Source: Erysipelotrichaceae bacterium RD49
GTDB lineage: Bacteria > Bacillota_I > Bacilli_A > Erysipelotrichales > Erysipelotrichaceae
DNA length: 41,172 nt
Direction of reading: 5' to 3'
Assembly (NCBI GenBank): GCA_015233825.1
Contig: JADGIS010000004.1
Coordinates: 1-41,172, forward strand
Part shown: in pieces, positions 8,468 to 17,497 of the stretch
Position numbering within the stretch: the first letter of the stretch is position 1
Layout: each line of letters starts with the position of its first letter
Program-made: the position numbers and the translations under genes
The notes under the pieces: model-generated
Seen by the model: only the letters and a program-made list of their open reading frames with translations
Told to the model about the DNA's origin: nothing
Database searches by the model: none

Positions 8468-8578
8468 TTGGTCAGTTTTTCCTGATGGATCTGTATCTGC
8501 CGTTTCAAAAGGCCAGCCCAAGCAAAAAGACAGAGCGTATTGCCCTGCCTTATCGTTTTCCATCTGAGGCTGCCTGGT

Positions 8579-9904
8579 TCAGTGGCTTTTCAGTTTGGCT
8601 AAACGGTCGTGAACAAGATCTTTAAAGATCTCGCCGCGCACTTCGTAGTTTTTAAACTGGTCAAAAGAAGAAGTTGCTGGACAAAGCAGAATCACTTCGC
8701 CAGGTCTGGCTTCGTCCAAGGCTGCATCCAGCGCCTTTTCCATCGTGTCACAAGTCTGGGTATGGCCAAAGATCTCCTTGAAGACATCCTGGATCTGGCC
8801 GAAGCTGTAACATTTGGCAATCCGGTCATCATATTGTTTCAAAACCGAATAATCGATTCCCTTATCTTTCCCGCCGGCAAGCAGTCTGATCCCGCCATCA
8901 AAGCTGGATAAGGCCGCTTCAGCAGAATGGGTATTGGTCGCTTTGGAGTCGTTGTAAATACGGATATCGTTGAAGGTATCAACATATTCGATGCGGTGCT
9001 CTACGCCTTTAAACTCCTGGATCACTTTTTCAATGATGGGCTGATCGACACCAAGATGATAAGCCATGGCTGCTGCCATCATCGCATTGGCCAGGTTAAA
9101 CGAGCCGACCAGCTTGAGATCTTTGACATCAAACAAGCGCAGATCATCCAGATACACGCTGCCGTCCACCACTTTTAAATTGGCTTTGGGATCACTCAAA
9201 GAAAAATCAATGACCTGGCAGGGGAGATTCTGGGCATAGTGCATCACATTGGGATCATCGAGGTTGCGGATGAAGAAATCTTCCGGTGTGGTGTTTTCGT
9301 AAATCCGGAATTTGGATTGGTAGTACTCTTCCAAGGAATCCATGTAGTCCAGGTGGTCAGGGGCCAAGTTGGACACGACGCTGATATGCGGGCGGAATTT
9401 TTCAATGCCAAGCAGCTGGAAGTTGCTCAGTTCCAAAGCAACGGGAATATCGCTGCCTTCCATTTCATTGACCACTTCGGAAAGTGGAAGGCCGATATTG
9501 CCCGCTGCCTGGGCTCTTGGGTCTTTGGCTTTTAACATTTCATGAAGCAGCGTCGTAATGGTCGTCTTGCCATCGGTTCCGGTTACGGCTCCATATTGAA
9601 AACCAGGGGCAAACCAACTGGCTGTTTCGATTTCAGTATAGATCGGTACGCCTTTTTCTCGAAAATAAGCCACCAGCGGCGCTCGATACGGGATACCGGG
9701 ATTCTTGACGATAAATTCATATTCTTTATCCTTTAAAAAGTCAGGATGGCCGTTGTCGTAAACACGGATTCCCATCGCTTCGAGCTCTTCTTTCGGGGCA
9801 ATTTCTTTCATGTCGGTTAAAACAACCGAATAGCCATGTTTATGAAGCAGTTTGGCAGCCGCAATTCCAGATCTGGCTGCTCCAATGACGAGAACGTCTT
9901 TCAT
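8579..9904 (-). CDS. murD: UDP-N-acetylmuramoyl-L-alanine--D-glutamate ligase
   Basis: A 441-residue cytoplasmic Mur ligase that adds D-glutamate to UDP-MurNAc-L-Ala in peptidoglycan precursor synthesis. The N-terminal Rossmann-like UDP-binding domain starts VLVIGAARSGIAAAKLL. The ATP-binding P-loop is GTDGKTT at residues 109-115, where the commonest form in the family has Asn at position 111. The central domain has NLAPDHLDYM, and the C-terminal domain has NDSKATNTHSAEAAL and AGGKDKGIDY. Length is typical. An AAGGAG site precedes the ATG. It lies directly downstream of mraY, as in dcw clusters, but a terminator separates them. murE, murF, ftsW and murG are absent from this window. Confidence 0.95.
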   Translation of the reverse strand: MKDVLVIGAARSGIAAAKLLHKHGYSVVLTDMKEIAPKEELEAMGIRVYDNGHPDFLKDKEYEFIVKNPGIPYRAPLVAYFREKGVPIYTEIETASWFAPGFQYGAVTGTDGKTTITTLLHEMLKAKDPRAQAAGNIGLPLSEVVNEMEGSDIPVALELSNFQLLGIEKFRPHISVVSNLAPDHLDYMDSLEEYYQSKFRIYENTTPEDFFIRNLDDPNVMHYAQNLPCQVIDFSLSDPKANLKVVDGSVYLDDLRLFDVKDLKLVGSFNLANAMMAAAMAYHLGVDQPIIEKVIQEFKGVEHRIEYVDTFNDIRIYNDSKATNTHSAEAALSSFDGGIRLLAGGKDKGIDYSVLKQYDDRIAKCYSFGQIQDVFKEIFGHTQTCDTMEKALDAALDEARPGEVILLCPATSSFDQFKNYEVRGEIFKDLVHDRLAKLKSH

Positions 9905-10008
9905 GTTTTTCTCCTTGTTCTATCGTTTTGTCTTTTCTTTGGGGGAGTTTTTTCATCTGGATTTTCTACCTTCTGTCTCTATTCGTCAAATCAGGGCTTT
10001 TTCAGGGC

Positions 10009-10048
10009 AAAAAAAACGCCGCTTCCATGCAGTTTGCATCAAGCGGCG
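10009..10048 (-). terminator. Terminator of mraY
   Basis: A stem of 8 bp (CGCCGCTT / AAGCGGCG), extended by ATGCA/TGCAT inside, followed on the minus strand by eight T. It sits between mraY and murD. Confidence 0.85.
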
Positions 10049-10091
10049 GAAAGTCGTCAAAAATTGTATCCAATCCTTTTGGATTGAAAGC

Positions 10092-11096
10092 TTAAATCGA
10101 AAACCAGGCCAGAACGATTGCCAGTAAGGCAAAGGCAGCCTGCCAGCTCCAGAAAACAGCGCAGACTTTCATCTCCGACCAGCCTTTCTTTTCATAGTGG
10201 TGGTGGAGCGGTGCCATTAAGAAGATACGCTTATGGGTCTTTTTATAGTAAGCAACCTGGATAATGTCGGAGAGCGTTTCGGCAATGAAAACCGCTCCAG
10301 CCACAATCAGCAACAGCTCTAAATGAGACATCATCGCCGCTGCAGCCAGCAGGCCGCCTAAAGCCAGCGACCCCGTATCGCCCATGAAGACTTTTGCGGG
10401 GTGCAGGTTAAACTTCAAATAACCGATCAAAGCAAAGATCACCAGGATTAAAATCGCAGCGCTGCTGACTTTGCCTTCCCAGAACATCGCAAAGACAAAC
10501 GGTACCAAAGCGATAATGCTCAGTCCTGCGCAAAGCCCGTCAACGCCATCACTCAAATTGACGGCATTGCTCGATCCTGTAAACAAGAAGAAGCAAAGCA
10601 GGATAAACAACCACACCGGAACCGTCCAGACATTGTGGCCGGGCAGCAGCACAGTTGCCGGATCTCCATTGAGATAAACCAGGGTCAATAGAACGGCTAA
10701 AACGGCCTGCAGGCCAAATTTCAAGATCGGCTTCAGGCCGATATTGGAATGCTGGACAACGATGAGGTAGTCATCCCAAAAGCCGATCAAGCCATATCCG
10801 ACATAGGCTGCCCATAAAACAATCGTTGTCTTGTTCCATGCGCCAGGCAGCAGCCAGCCCATTGCCAGATAGATCAAAAACGGACAGAAGATGAATGCCA
10901 GGCCGCCCATGGTCGGCGTTCCCGTTTTCTTCTTGTGGGAGGCCAGTCCTTCTTCCCGTTCAGTCTGGCCAAACTTTAATTTATGCAGATAACGAATCAA
11001 ACGCGGCATGCACGCCAGCATCAAGGCCAGCGTTAAAAATCCCATTCCAAAGATGAGAAGCGCATCGGACATCGTCATACCGATTTCAGTATTCAT
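10092..11096 (-). CDS. mraY: Phospho-N-acetylmuramoyl-pentapeptide-transferase
   Basis: A 334-residue polytopic membrane enzyme that transfers phospho-MurNAc-pentapeptide from UDP to undecaprenyl phosphate, giving lipid I. About ten hydrophobic segments are visible. Family signatures: KKKTGTPTMGGLAFI near residue 55, the Asp-rich FWDDYLIV, NAVNLSDGVDGL, FMGDTGSLALGG and the C-terminal MAPLHHHYEKKGWSE. The length is normal. An extended -10 promoter lies 32 bases upstream of the start and a strong terminator follows, so it appears to be transcribed by itself, with murD next downstream. Confidence 0.96.
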   Translation of the reverse strand: MNTEIGMTMSDALLIFGMGFLTLALMLACMPRLIRYLHKLKFGQTEREEGLASHKKKTGTPTMGGLAFIFCPFLIYLAMGWLLPGAWNKTTIVLWAAYVGYGLIGFWDDYLIVVQHSNIGLKPILKFGLQAVLAVLLTLVYLNGDPATVLLPGHNVWTVPVWLFILLCFFLFTGSSNAVNLSDGVDGLCAGLSIIALVPFVFAMFWEGKVSSAAILILVIFALIGYLKFNLHPAKVFMGDTGSLALGGLLAAAAMMSHLELLLIVAGAVFIAETLSDIIQVAYYKKTHKRIFLMAPLHHHYEKKGWSEMKVCAVFWSWQAAFALLAIVLAWFSI

Positions 11097-11127
11097 GCAA
11101 AGATCACCTTTCTTCTAAACCGAGACG

Positions 11128-11136
11128 ATTATAGCA
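11128..11136 (-). promoter_or_regulatory. Extended -10 promoter of mraY
   Basis: TGCTATAAT on the minus strand, a consensus extended -10 element. No good -35 hexamer is visible, which is common for extended -10 promoters. It lies 32 bases upstream of the mraY ATG. The remaining stretch to 11481 shows no gene. Confidence 0.65.
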
Positions 11137-11481
11137 TATTGACAGGCATTTCTTAGATGCCTTACCAAAAGCTTCAAAGACATCCTTTCAAGCCCAGGCC
11201 AAGGCCTGCTTTTTTGGGCAGTCCCGTTTGTCTTCCATTCGAACGGGCTGCGCTTGACCTTTTTGAAGCCGCCCTTGGGCGAATATCTTCTTTTTTCTTT
11301 CTTGAATCCCCTTTCCTTTGCGGCGTGGCTGAATTTGGTTTCTTTTTTACGATTGCTAAGCCAGATTTGCCTCTTTAATCGCCATTGGGCCATGTTTTTG
11401 GTAGAATAATGAGTGCTGTTGGTCGATTTCGTCTTTTCCGTTCAGTTTTTTCAATTTTCTATCGTCAAATGACGGTGAATA

Positions 11482-11510
11482 TTGAAAATGAACGGAATGA
11501 GTGCTAATAT
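11482..11510 (+). promoter_or_regulatory. SigA-type promoter of rpmB
   Basis: TTGAAA, 17-base spacer, TAATAT. The transcript would have a leader of about 45 bases before the rpmB start. Confidence 0.7.
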
Positions 11511-11561
11511 GTCAAAGCGACTGTGAACAGACGCCGTAAATGGAGAAGGAGGGATACATCG

Positions 11562-11753
11562 ATGTCTAGAAAATGTGCGATCTCTGGTAAAGGACCTATG
11601 TCCGGAAACAAACGTTCTCACTCCATGAGAGCTTCCCGCCGTAAATGGAACGTAAACCTGCAGAAAGCTACGATCATGGTAGACGGCAAGCCAAAACAGG
11701 TTAGAGTGGCTGCCAGAACTCTGAGAACACTGAAAAAACAGGGAGCTATCTAA
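11562..11753 (+). CDS. rpmB: 50S ribosomal protein L28
   Basis: A 63-residue basic ribosomal protein. It starts [20 protein letters not shown] and ends [12 protein letters not shown], the typical bL28 pattern. The ATG at 11562 has AAGGAGG nine bases upstream; an upstream in-frame ATG would add 13 unrelated residues. It has its own promoter and terminator. It lies divergent from the thiN-rpe-prkC group, the usual neighbourhood of rpmB in Firmicutes. Confidence 0.96.
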   Translation: MSRKCAISGKGPMSGNKRSHSMRASRRKWNVNLQKATIMVDGKPKQVRVAARTLRTLKKQGAI

Positions 11754-11764
11754 GATCCCTCACA

Positions 11765-11787
11765 AGCTGCCATCGGCGGCTTTTTTT
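11765..11787 (+). terminator. Terminator of rpmB
   Basis: A stem AGCTGCC / GGCGGCT (one G-T pair) with a 3-base loop, followed by seven T, 12 bases after the rpmB stop. Confidence 0.85.
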
Positions 11788-11962
11788 ATACCTTGCCGAA
11801 ATAAATTTTAGCAACATTAGCTTATTATAAATCTGTTGTTTGCCCTTCAAGCACGCGGCATTCACTGAGAAACCGGCCAAGCAGCCAGCCCGACTGCTGT
11901 TGTCTTTCAAACTGCCAAGCAGCTGCTCCAAAACAAAAACCCTGAATACAAAAAAGCAGCCA

Positions 11963-13306
11963 TCAGATGCCATCAGACATCTGGCTGGCCGCAAAGGAAT
12001 GCACTCTTCGCTCGATGATCGGGGAGTTTTCTTTGACATATTCCTGTTCAAGGTAATCAAAATAGGAGCCAGGCGTGATGATCCCACGAAGGGATAAGAC
12101 ATCGGCGCCAATGCTTCCTAAAATCACGTCCGAAAACAATACGCAGTTGTCGCCGACCACCCAATAGGTCTTGAACATGCCTTTTTTGATTTTATAAAAC
12201 TTGGCCCCCGTCCGGTAATGCAGCCGGCATGGATAATCGCTTTCCAGATCTCCAAGCTTTGAAGCAGTCCCCTTCTTTTCCAAGTCGTTATACCAGCGGA
12301 TCGAATTGTTTTTCAGCTCTTCAAGCATCTGTTCAATGCGCTCATCCTGTTCGGGTGTGGTTTGAATGGTGTATTCAAATAGCGTATTGTGCTCATACTT
12401 CACCAGGTTGGGAAAATAGAGCGCTTCTGGAACAGTAAAATAGACACCATCCCCAAACATTGAAAAGAAACGTTCGCTGTTTTTATCATAATTGCCATAG
12501 GAGTACACAATTCCCTTCCATGAGAAGGTAAAGTGGCCGACTTTCTGAAAGCCCTGGGCCCCAATATGGACGATGCACTTCAACTTTGCAGGAACATCCC
12601 GCTTGACGCTTTTCATTCCATAATCCCGGCCGGTGCGGATCTTTTCATTGATCTGCCGCAAAGCGATATCTGGAAGCAGCGTGCCCAAAACCAGCGGGAG
12701 CGAAACATATAATCCGCGTTTCCAGCGGTAGGTCGATGAGTAGATATCAATCTGGTTGAGCATCAGCCGAATCGAAAGCAGGATAAAATACACGCCAAAC
12801 AAACGAAACAGCATGATGGAATCCACAATGTCGGTGAACATCAGCACCACAAACAAAACGCCATAACTGATGCAGAACAATACGCTGGAGGTCTGGATCC
12901 TGACGTGGTTATAGCGGTGGATGAGCAGCTGGACCAGAACAGCGATAAAGACAAAAAAGCAGTACCAGCCAAAGCAGGTTCGGATAATCCACTCTGGAAG
13001 CTGATCATTAAACATCAATAAAGCTGCAAAAATCAGGGCTAAAAGCCCGTTGACCAGATCAGACCTTGAAATGCGTCCCTGATAAAAATAGCGGATGAGG
13101 GAAAAGCAGCCGTAAATCAGCAGCGCCCCCACCGCGATATTCATGAACAGCGAGAAAAAGGCGGTGGGCATCACCAGGCAGACAATGCCAAAAACAAAGA
13201 GCCCGATGGCCAGAATCCAGCCGCCAAAATACTCAAAAGCCTCAATACGGGGCGCGGAACCGGAAGAATTTTCAAGTTCAGGATTATTGGTAATTGGATT
13301 CGACAC
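11963..13306 (-). CDS. Membrane protein with a permuted papain-like (LRAT/DUF4105-like) C-terminal domain
   Basis: A 447-residue protein of unknown role. The N-terminal half (about residues 25-215) contains seven or eight hydrophobic helices arranged in pairs, like DUF308/HdeD membrane proteins. The C-terminal half is soluble. It has IVHIGAQGFQKVGHFTFSW followed by IVYSYGNYDKNSERFF, and later VVGDNCVLFSDVILG. A GH...YGNYD block followed by an NCxxF motif is the pattern of circularly permuted papain-like folds (LRAT, DUF4105, NlpC/P60 relatives), where the His and Cys would be catalytic. The bacterial lipoprotein N-acyltransferase Lnb is a relative of this type. Its tail overlaps no gene; its start overlaps the end of thiN by 23 bases, so it is in the rpe-thiN operon. 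The substrate is unknown. Confidence 0.6.
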   Translation of the reverse strand: MSNPITNNPELENSSGSAPRIEAFEYFGGWILAIGLFVFGIVCLVMPTAFFSLFMNIAVGALLIYGCFSLIRYFYQGRISRSDLVNGLLALIFAALLMFNDQLPEWIIRTCFGWYCFFVFIAVLVQLLIHRYNHVRIQTSSVLFCISYGVLFVVLMFTDIVDSIMLFRLFGVYFILLSIRLMLNQIDIYSSTYRWKRGLYVSLPLVLGTLLPDIALRQINEKIRTGRDYGMKSVKRDVPAKLKCIVHIGAQGFQKVGHFTFSWKGIVYSYGNYDKNSERFFSMFGDGVYFTVPEALYFPNLVKYEHNTLFEYTIQTTPEQDERIEQMLEELKNNSIRWYNDLEKKGTASKLGDLESDYPCRLHYRTGAKFYKIKKGMFKTYWVVGDNCVLFSDVILGSIGADVLSLRGIITPGSYFDYLEQEYVKENSPIIERRVHSFAASQMSDGI

Positions 13307-13889
13307 AGATCACCCTCCCTTCTTCAAGTTCGACGATCGCCGATTCATTTGAAATCGCATTTGAGCAGGTATAGAAATCCTTTTGGTCGATGCGGGCATG
13401 GTCCAGAGGATACTCAAAACCGATCAGTGAAATCACGGAGGGTTCGAGCGCAAAAAAGGAGACATGTTTATACCCGCGTTTGATCGCATAGCTGCCCGCA
13501 AGCAGGATTTGGACTTTCTGCTTTGTATCCATGCAGACAACCGTTGGATACATCCAGGCGATGCAGCGCAGATTGGCCAGGGTATGATCCAGCCGGCCCT
13601 CTAAAGCACCCCACAAAATGATGTGCTCATAGCCCATTTCGCTGGCTTTGGCGATGGCTAATTGCGAGTCTGTTTCATCTTTGGCCACCGGGTGGCGAAA
13701 GAGCTTAAAAGGCAGATGGTCATCCAGCTGGCCGCTGTCAAAATCACCGATCGCAAACAGGCAGGATTGGCCAGCTTCTAAAATTTTTTTGTAGCCTAGA
13801 TCAATGCCGATCCAGTCGACATTTTTCCAATCAGGAAGATCGTGGGCGATGGGGCTGACCAAAACTGCCGTATCGTGTTGTCTTAACAA
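13284..13889 (-). CDS. thiN: Thiamine pyrophosphokinase
   Basis: A 201-residue enzyme that makes thiamine diphosphate from thiamine and ATP. It shows the family motifs IGDFDS (about residue 47), HPVAKDETDSQLAI, and LWGALEGRLDHTLANL, which supply metal and substrate contacts, and a C-terminal beta domain ending FYTCSNAISNESAIVELEEG. Length is slightly short but within the range. Its start overlaps the rpe stop by seven bases, and its end overlaps the next gene, so rpe, thiN and the membrane gene form one operon. No TPP riboswitch is seen. Confidence 0.93.
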   Translation of the reverse strand: MLRQHDTAVLVSPIAHDLPDWKNVDWIGIDLGYKKILEAGQSCLFAIGDFDSGQLDDHLPFKLFRHPVAKDETDSQLAIAKASEMGYEHIILWGALEGRLDHTLANLRCIAWMYPTVVCMDTKQKVQILLAGSYAIKRGYKHVSFFALEPSVISLIGFEYPLDHARIDQKDFYTCSNAISNESAIVELEEGRVICVESNYQ

Positions 13890-14539
13890 AGCGTAGCCAC
13901 CTTGGCTGGAATATCATCCTTGAAGACATAGCTGCCTGCAACCAGCGTATCCACACCAGCGGCTTTCGCTTCTTTGGCGGTTTGGCCATTGATACCGCCA
14001 TCGATTTCAATACGGCAGTCTGGGTTAAGTTCTTTTCTGGCTTCGTCTAACGCTTTGACTTTGCCTAAGACTTCAGGCATAAAGCTCTGGCCGCCATAAC
14101 CGGGATTGACCGACATGATCAAAACCAGGTCCGCATCCTGCACAAGCGGTAAAAAAGGTTCAATCGGTGTAGCGGGTTTGACGCTGAACCCTGCTTTCAC
14201 GCCTAAAGCATGAATCTCATCGAGCAAAGCTTTGACTTTGGCTGGATCATTGTCCAAAGCCTCGGTATGGAAGACGATTGAATCGGCCCCAGCTTTGACA
14301 AAGACAGGAGCAAAGAAAGCTGGATCGGTCACCATCAGATGAACGTCTAAAAACAAATCGGTCGATTTGCGAAGCTGCTTTAAGATGTCCGGACCAAAAG
14401 ACAGGTTGGGAACGAAGTGGCCATCCATCACGTCGTAGTGAATCCACTTGGCGCCGGACTTTTCGACCTCGCGCAGCTGGTCCTGCATTTTGGTATAGTC
14501 CATGGATAAAACGGAAGGGGCGATAATGAGTTCGGGCAT
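13883..14539 (-). CDS. rpe: Ribulose-phosphate 3-epimerase
   Basis: A 218-residue TIM-barrel enzyme of the pentose phosphate pathway that interconverts ribulose 5-phosphate and xylulose 5-phosphate. Metal-binding and catalytic motifs are in order: IAPSVLSMDY at the start, WIHYDVMDGHFVPNLSFGP, DVHLMV, VLIMSVNPGYGGQSF and EIDGGIN. The ATG at 14539 is chosen because AAGGA lies six bases before it; an in-frame TTG upstream would add six unrelated residues. First gene of the rpe-thiN-membrane gene operon. Confidence 0.96.
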   Translation of the reverse strand: MPELIIAPSVLSMDYTKMQDQLREVEKSGAKWIHYDVMDGHFVPNLSFGPDILKQLRKSTDLFLDVHLMVTDPAFFAPVFVKAGADSIVFHTEALDNDPAKVKALLDEIHALGVKAGFSVKPATPIEPFLPLVQDADLVLIMSVNPGYGGQSFMPEVLGKVKALDEARKELNPDCRIEIDGGINGQTAKEAKAAGVDTLVAGSYVFKDDIPAKVATLC

Positions 14540-14723
14540 AATATTCCTTTCTGACAACGGCCAACTCGATGCCGTTTCTTTATTCTTCTCTCCATCTGTG
14601 CGGAAAAAGGCGGGAAAGATCTTACTTTACCATCCGCAGCGGATCGTTATTCATATTGTGTCGTAATTGTGAACAAATTATGAAGAAAACCTTCGCATTT
14701 CGTAATGAAGCACTTACTTTTTC
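14540..14723. other. Intergenic region upstream of rpe
   Basis: With the adjoining terminator and 14757-14946, this makes about 400 bases without a gene. It must hold the rpe promoter; a weak candidate (TTGTTC followed by a TATGAA-like box 15 bases on) is near 14675. Nothing else is recognisable. Confidence 0.3.
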
Positions 14724-14756
14724 AAAAAAAGAGACTTTCGTGCGGCGAAAGTCTCT
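14724..14756 (-). terminator. Terminator of the prpC-prkC-rsgA operon
   Basis: A perfect 12-bp stem (AAGAGACTTTCG / CGAAAGTCTCTT) with a 4-base loop, followed on the minus strand by seven T. Confidence 0.9.
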
Positions 14757-14946
14757 TGAAAACCAGTATGGCTCATAAAGATGCACATCTTCATAATCCC
14801 TGATCGGAAATCCGAAACAGGTCTCTTTTGACCATAAAAATCGAAAATGTACGTAAAACAGGATACGAATCCAGACCGGCTGGGAGGAATTGGCTAACGC
14901 TTGCCGCACCGGAGGCCTGGTCCTGACTTCAAGGTGCATGCTTGCG

Positions 14947-15816
14947 TTAGTATTGCTTCCAATTCTTGGCTTCTTTGCGAAGCTGGGCGTAATCATCGTA
15001 AAGAACAGGGTTGATTTCACCATTGGCCACGCCGGCTTTAATGACACAATCCGGCTCATCCACATGAATGCAGTCCGCAAACCGGCATCCTTCTTCTAAA
15101 GCCTGGCGAAAATCGGGCAGCAGCTTGTCGAGCTTGGAAATATCCATCCGGGAAAAATCCAGGGAGGAAAAGCCCGGCGTATCCGCCACCAGTCCGCCTG
15201 CCACCGGATGCAGTTCGCAATGCCTGGTCGTGTGCTTGCCGCGGCCTAACGCTTTTGAAATGGCTTGGGTATGCAGCTTAAAGGAAGGGTCCAAGCGGTT
15301 GAGAAGGGAGCTTTTGCCCGCACCGGACTGTCCGCACAAGACGCTGATTTTCCCCTCTAACAGCTCTTTGAGCTGTTCATCATCCGAGCCGGGATGCGAG
15401 AAGAAAATCCGGTAGCCTGCTTTGCGATACCAGTCTAAAATCCGGTCAATCTGCTCAAATTCCTCCTGGCTGACCAGATCCGATTTGGTGATGCAGACAA
15501 CCGGCTCCACGTCGCACAAAAGCACCAGAAAGATCAGACGGTTGAGCAGGTGCTCGGAGAAATCGGGATCTTTCAAGCTGGTGACGATCAACGCCTGGTC
15601 GACGTTGCACACCGTCGGCCTTAATAATTTGTTGGTTCTTGGCAGAATGGAGTCGATGCGTACGCTGTCTTCAATGCGCTCAAAGTTGACCAGATCCCCG
15701 ACATACGGCGTCTGTCCTTTGCGCATCTTGCCGCGCGGCTTGGCGACAAGCAGCTCGCCATTTGCATAAATTGTATATTGATTGGAAATAACTTTAATAA
15801 TTCTTCCTTGTTCCAT
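14947..15816 (-). CDS. rsgA: Ribosome small-subunit-dependent GTPase A
   Basis: A 289-residue circularly permuted GTPase that helps 30S subunit maturation. The N-terminal OB fold covers about residues 1-65 (MEQGRIIKVISNQYTIYANG). The permuted G motifs are TKSD (G4), GQSGAGKSSLLNRL (G1) and DTPGFSSLD (G3). The C-terminal zinc motif contains CRFADCIHVDEPDC. The start is the ATG at 15816, eight bases after the prkC stop. No good ribosome site is visible, so it is probably translated by coupling to prkC. The prpC-prkC-rsgA order is common in Firmicutes. Confidence 0.95.
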   Translation of the reverse strand: MEQGRIIKVISNQYTIYANGELLVAKPRGKMRKGQTPYVGDLVNFERIEDSVRIDSILPRTNKLLRPTVCNVDQALIVTSLKDPDFSEHLLNRLIFLVLLCDVEPVVCITKSDLVSQEEFEQIDRILDWYRKAGYRIFFSHPGSDDEQLKELLEGKISVLCGQSGAGKSSLLNRLDPSFKLHTQAISKALGRGKHTTRHCELHPVAGGLVADTPGFSSLDFSRMDISKLDKLLPDFRQALEEGCRFADCIHVDEPDCVIKAGVANGEINPVLYDDYAQLRKEAKNWKQY

Positions 15817-15823
15817 TATTGAT

Positions 15824-17497
15824 TCAGTAATACAGCGTGATGACGCTGTCGCTCCCTTCTTGGGTATATAACGTTCCCACCGGCGGGTCGATGTCGACCA
15901 CGGTATCGGATCCATAGATTTCTTTTGTATTGACGGCCATGCCTTTCTGGTTGAGATCTTCTTTCGCCTGTTCGACATCCATGCCGATATAGGACTCATC
16001 GATTGTCATCGTCGGATAGGTGGAGACGACAAAATGAATTGTCTGCTGGCTGTCAGGATCGATGCGCTGGCCGGGTTCCAGGCCGGACTGGGAGAGGATG
16101 ACACCGGGATTGATATTGGCATTGCCCTGTTCGAGCACTTCAACCTGTACATTGACTCCTTCATTTGCAAAAAGCTGCTTGACATCATCCAGATACTGGC
16201 CGGAATAATCGCCCACCAAAAAAGTCGGCCCTTTGGAAACCTTGAGCACGAGCGAATTGCCTTCTTTAATATAGCTGCCAGCCGGCACGCTGGTGCTGGT
16301 CGCCAAACCCGGATCATACTGGTCATTGGCCACTTCCTGGACTTCAATCATGTCGGCCGGGATCCCTGCATGATTGAGCTTATCGATGGCTTCCATCGTA
16401 TGGAGCCCTTCCGTTTCCGGAACCTGGTGCCAGCCAAACCAGCCGTCAATGGGGGTAATTCCCGTCGAGATTAACAGATAGCCCGCTACCCCGCAGGCCA
16501 AAATGGCGATCAGGGAGGAGGCAATCACCAGCTTCAGGGGAAATTGATGATGGACAATATCGACATGGCTGAGAGGTTTTTGGTTGGTCGGCGTCAGGTC
16601 CATCTCGGTGATGTAGCCGTCGTTTTTGGTTGGCAGCTGGAGCGACTTGGTTTCCAGCTCCAAAAGTGGAACATCCTGTTTGTCCGGATCCATGCAGTGT
16701 TCAATGGCTTCCAAAAGTTCGGCCGCACTTTGGTAGCGTTCAGCGGGATTTTTAGCGGCAGCCTTAATCACGACATTTTCTACAGCATGGCTGACCGTTT
16801 TATTGTAAGGGGAAATGCGCGGCAACGGATCCTGCATATGTTTGAGGGCAATGGCGGCCGGGTTGGGGCCGGTAAACGGAACCGATCCGGTCAGCAGCTC
16901 AAAAAACACGATGCCCAGTGAATAAATGTCGACGCGAAAATCAGGAATCAGACCGGCTGCTGATTCGGGGGCGAGATAATGGGAGGAGCCCATCACGGCA
17001 TTGTTACGGGTCAGGGTGATCGAATCGGCGGCCAGCGCGATGCCAAAATCAGCGATCTTGAGATCGCCGGTTTTCGAGACCAGCACGTTTTGCGGCTTGA
17101 TGTCACGGTGGATGATATTCCGGCTATGGGCTTCAATGACCGCTGACGTCAGCTTTTTCATGATCTCAACTGCCTGCGCGGCTGGAACGGGACCAGTTCT
17201 GGAGATCAGCTCTTTGAGCGTCATCCCGTTGATATATTCCATGACAATATAATGCAGATCCCCGCTCTCGCCCACATCATAAATTTCTACCACATTGGGG
17301 TGCGAGAGTTTGCGGGCAGCCGAAGCTTCGCGAATGAAGCGGACCAAAGTCTGCTGATCATTGGCCAGCTTCGTACGCAATACTTTAATGGCCACATCCC
17401 GGCCCATGATCTCATCATAAGCCAGATAGACATCGGCCATGCCCCCCTGGCCGATCAGCCGTTTGATCGCATATCGATTGGCGATCTTATCCTGCAT
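15824..17497 (-). CDS. prkC: Serine/threonine protein kinase with PASTA domains
   Basis: A 557-residue membrane kinase that senses peptidoglycan fragments or lipid II and phosphorylates cell-wall and translation targets. The cytoplasmic kinase domain (about residues 8-270) has the glycine loop IGQGGMADVY, catalytic Lys in VAIKVLR, HRDIKPQNVLV, DFGIAL and an APE-type YLAPESAAG. A single hydrophobic segment near residue 330 (LVIASSLIAILACGVAGYLL) separates it from three extracellular PASTA repeats. The ATG overlaps prpC by 11 bases, so kinase and phosphatase are coupled. Also called stkP/pknB/stk1 in other genera. Confidence 0.96.
   Translation of the reverse strand: MQDKIANRYAIKRLIGQGGMADVYLAYDEIMGRDVAIKVLRTKLANDQQTLVRFIREASAARKLSHPNVVEIYDVGESGDLHYIVMEYINGMTLKELISRTGPVPAAQAVEIMKKLTSAVIEAHSRNIIHRDIKPQNVLVSKTGDLKIADFGIALAADSITLTRNNAVMGSSHYLAPESAAGLIPDFRVDIYSLGIVFFELLTGSVPFTGPNPAAIALKHMQDPLPRISPYNKTVSHAVENVVIKAAAKNPAERYQSAAELLEAIEHCMDPDKQDVPLLELETKSLQLPTKNDGYITEMDLTPTNQKPLSHVDIVHHQFPLKLVIASSLIAILACGVAGYLLISTGITPIDGWFGWHQVPETEGLHTMEAIDKLNHAGIPADMIEVQEVANDQYDPGLATSTSVPAGSYIKEGNSLVLKVSKGPTFLVGDYSGQYLDDVKQLFANEGVNVQVEVLEQGNANINPGVILSQSGLEPGQRIDPDSQQTIHFVVSTYPTMTIDESYIGMDVEQAKEDLNQKGMAVNTKEIYGSDTVVDIDPPVGTLYTQEGSDSVITLYY

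Noticed and set aside
11115-11393. 92-codon minus-strand frame upstream of mraY
   Set aside because: It covers the mraY promoter, is Lys/Arg-rich without motifs and has no ribosome site.
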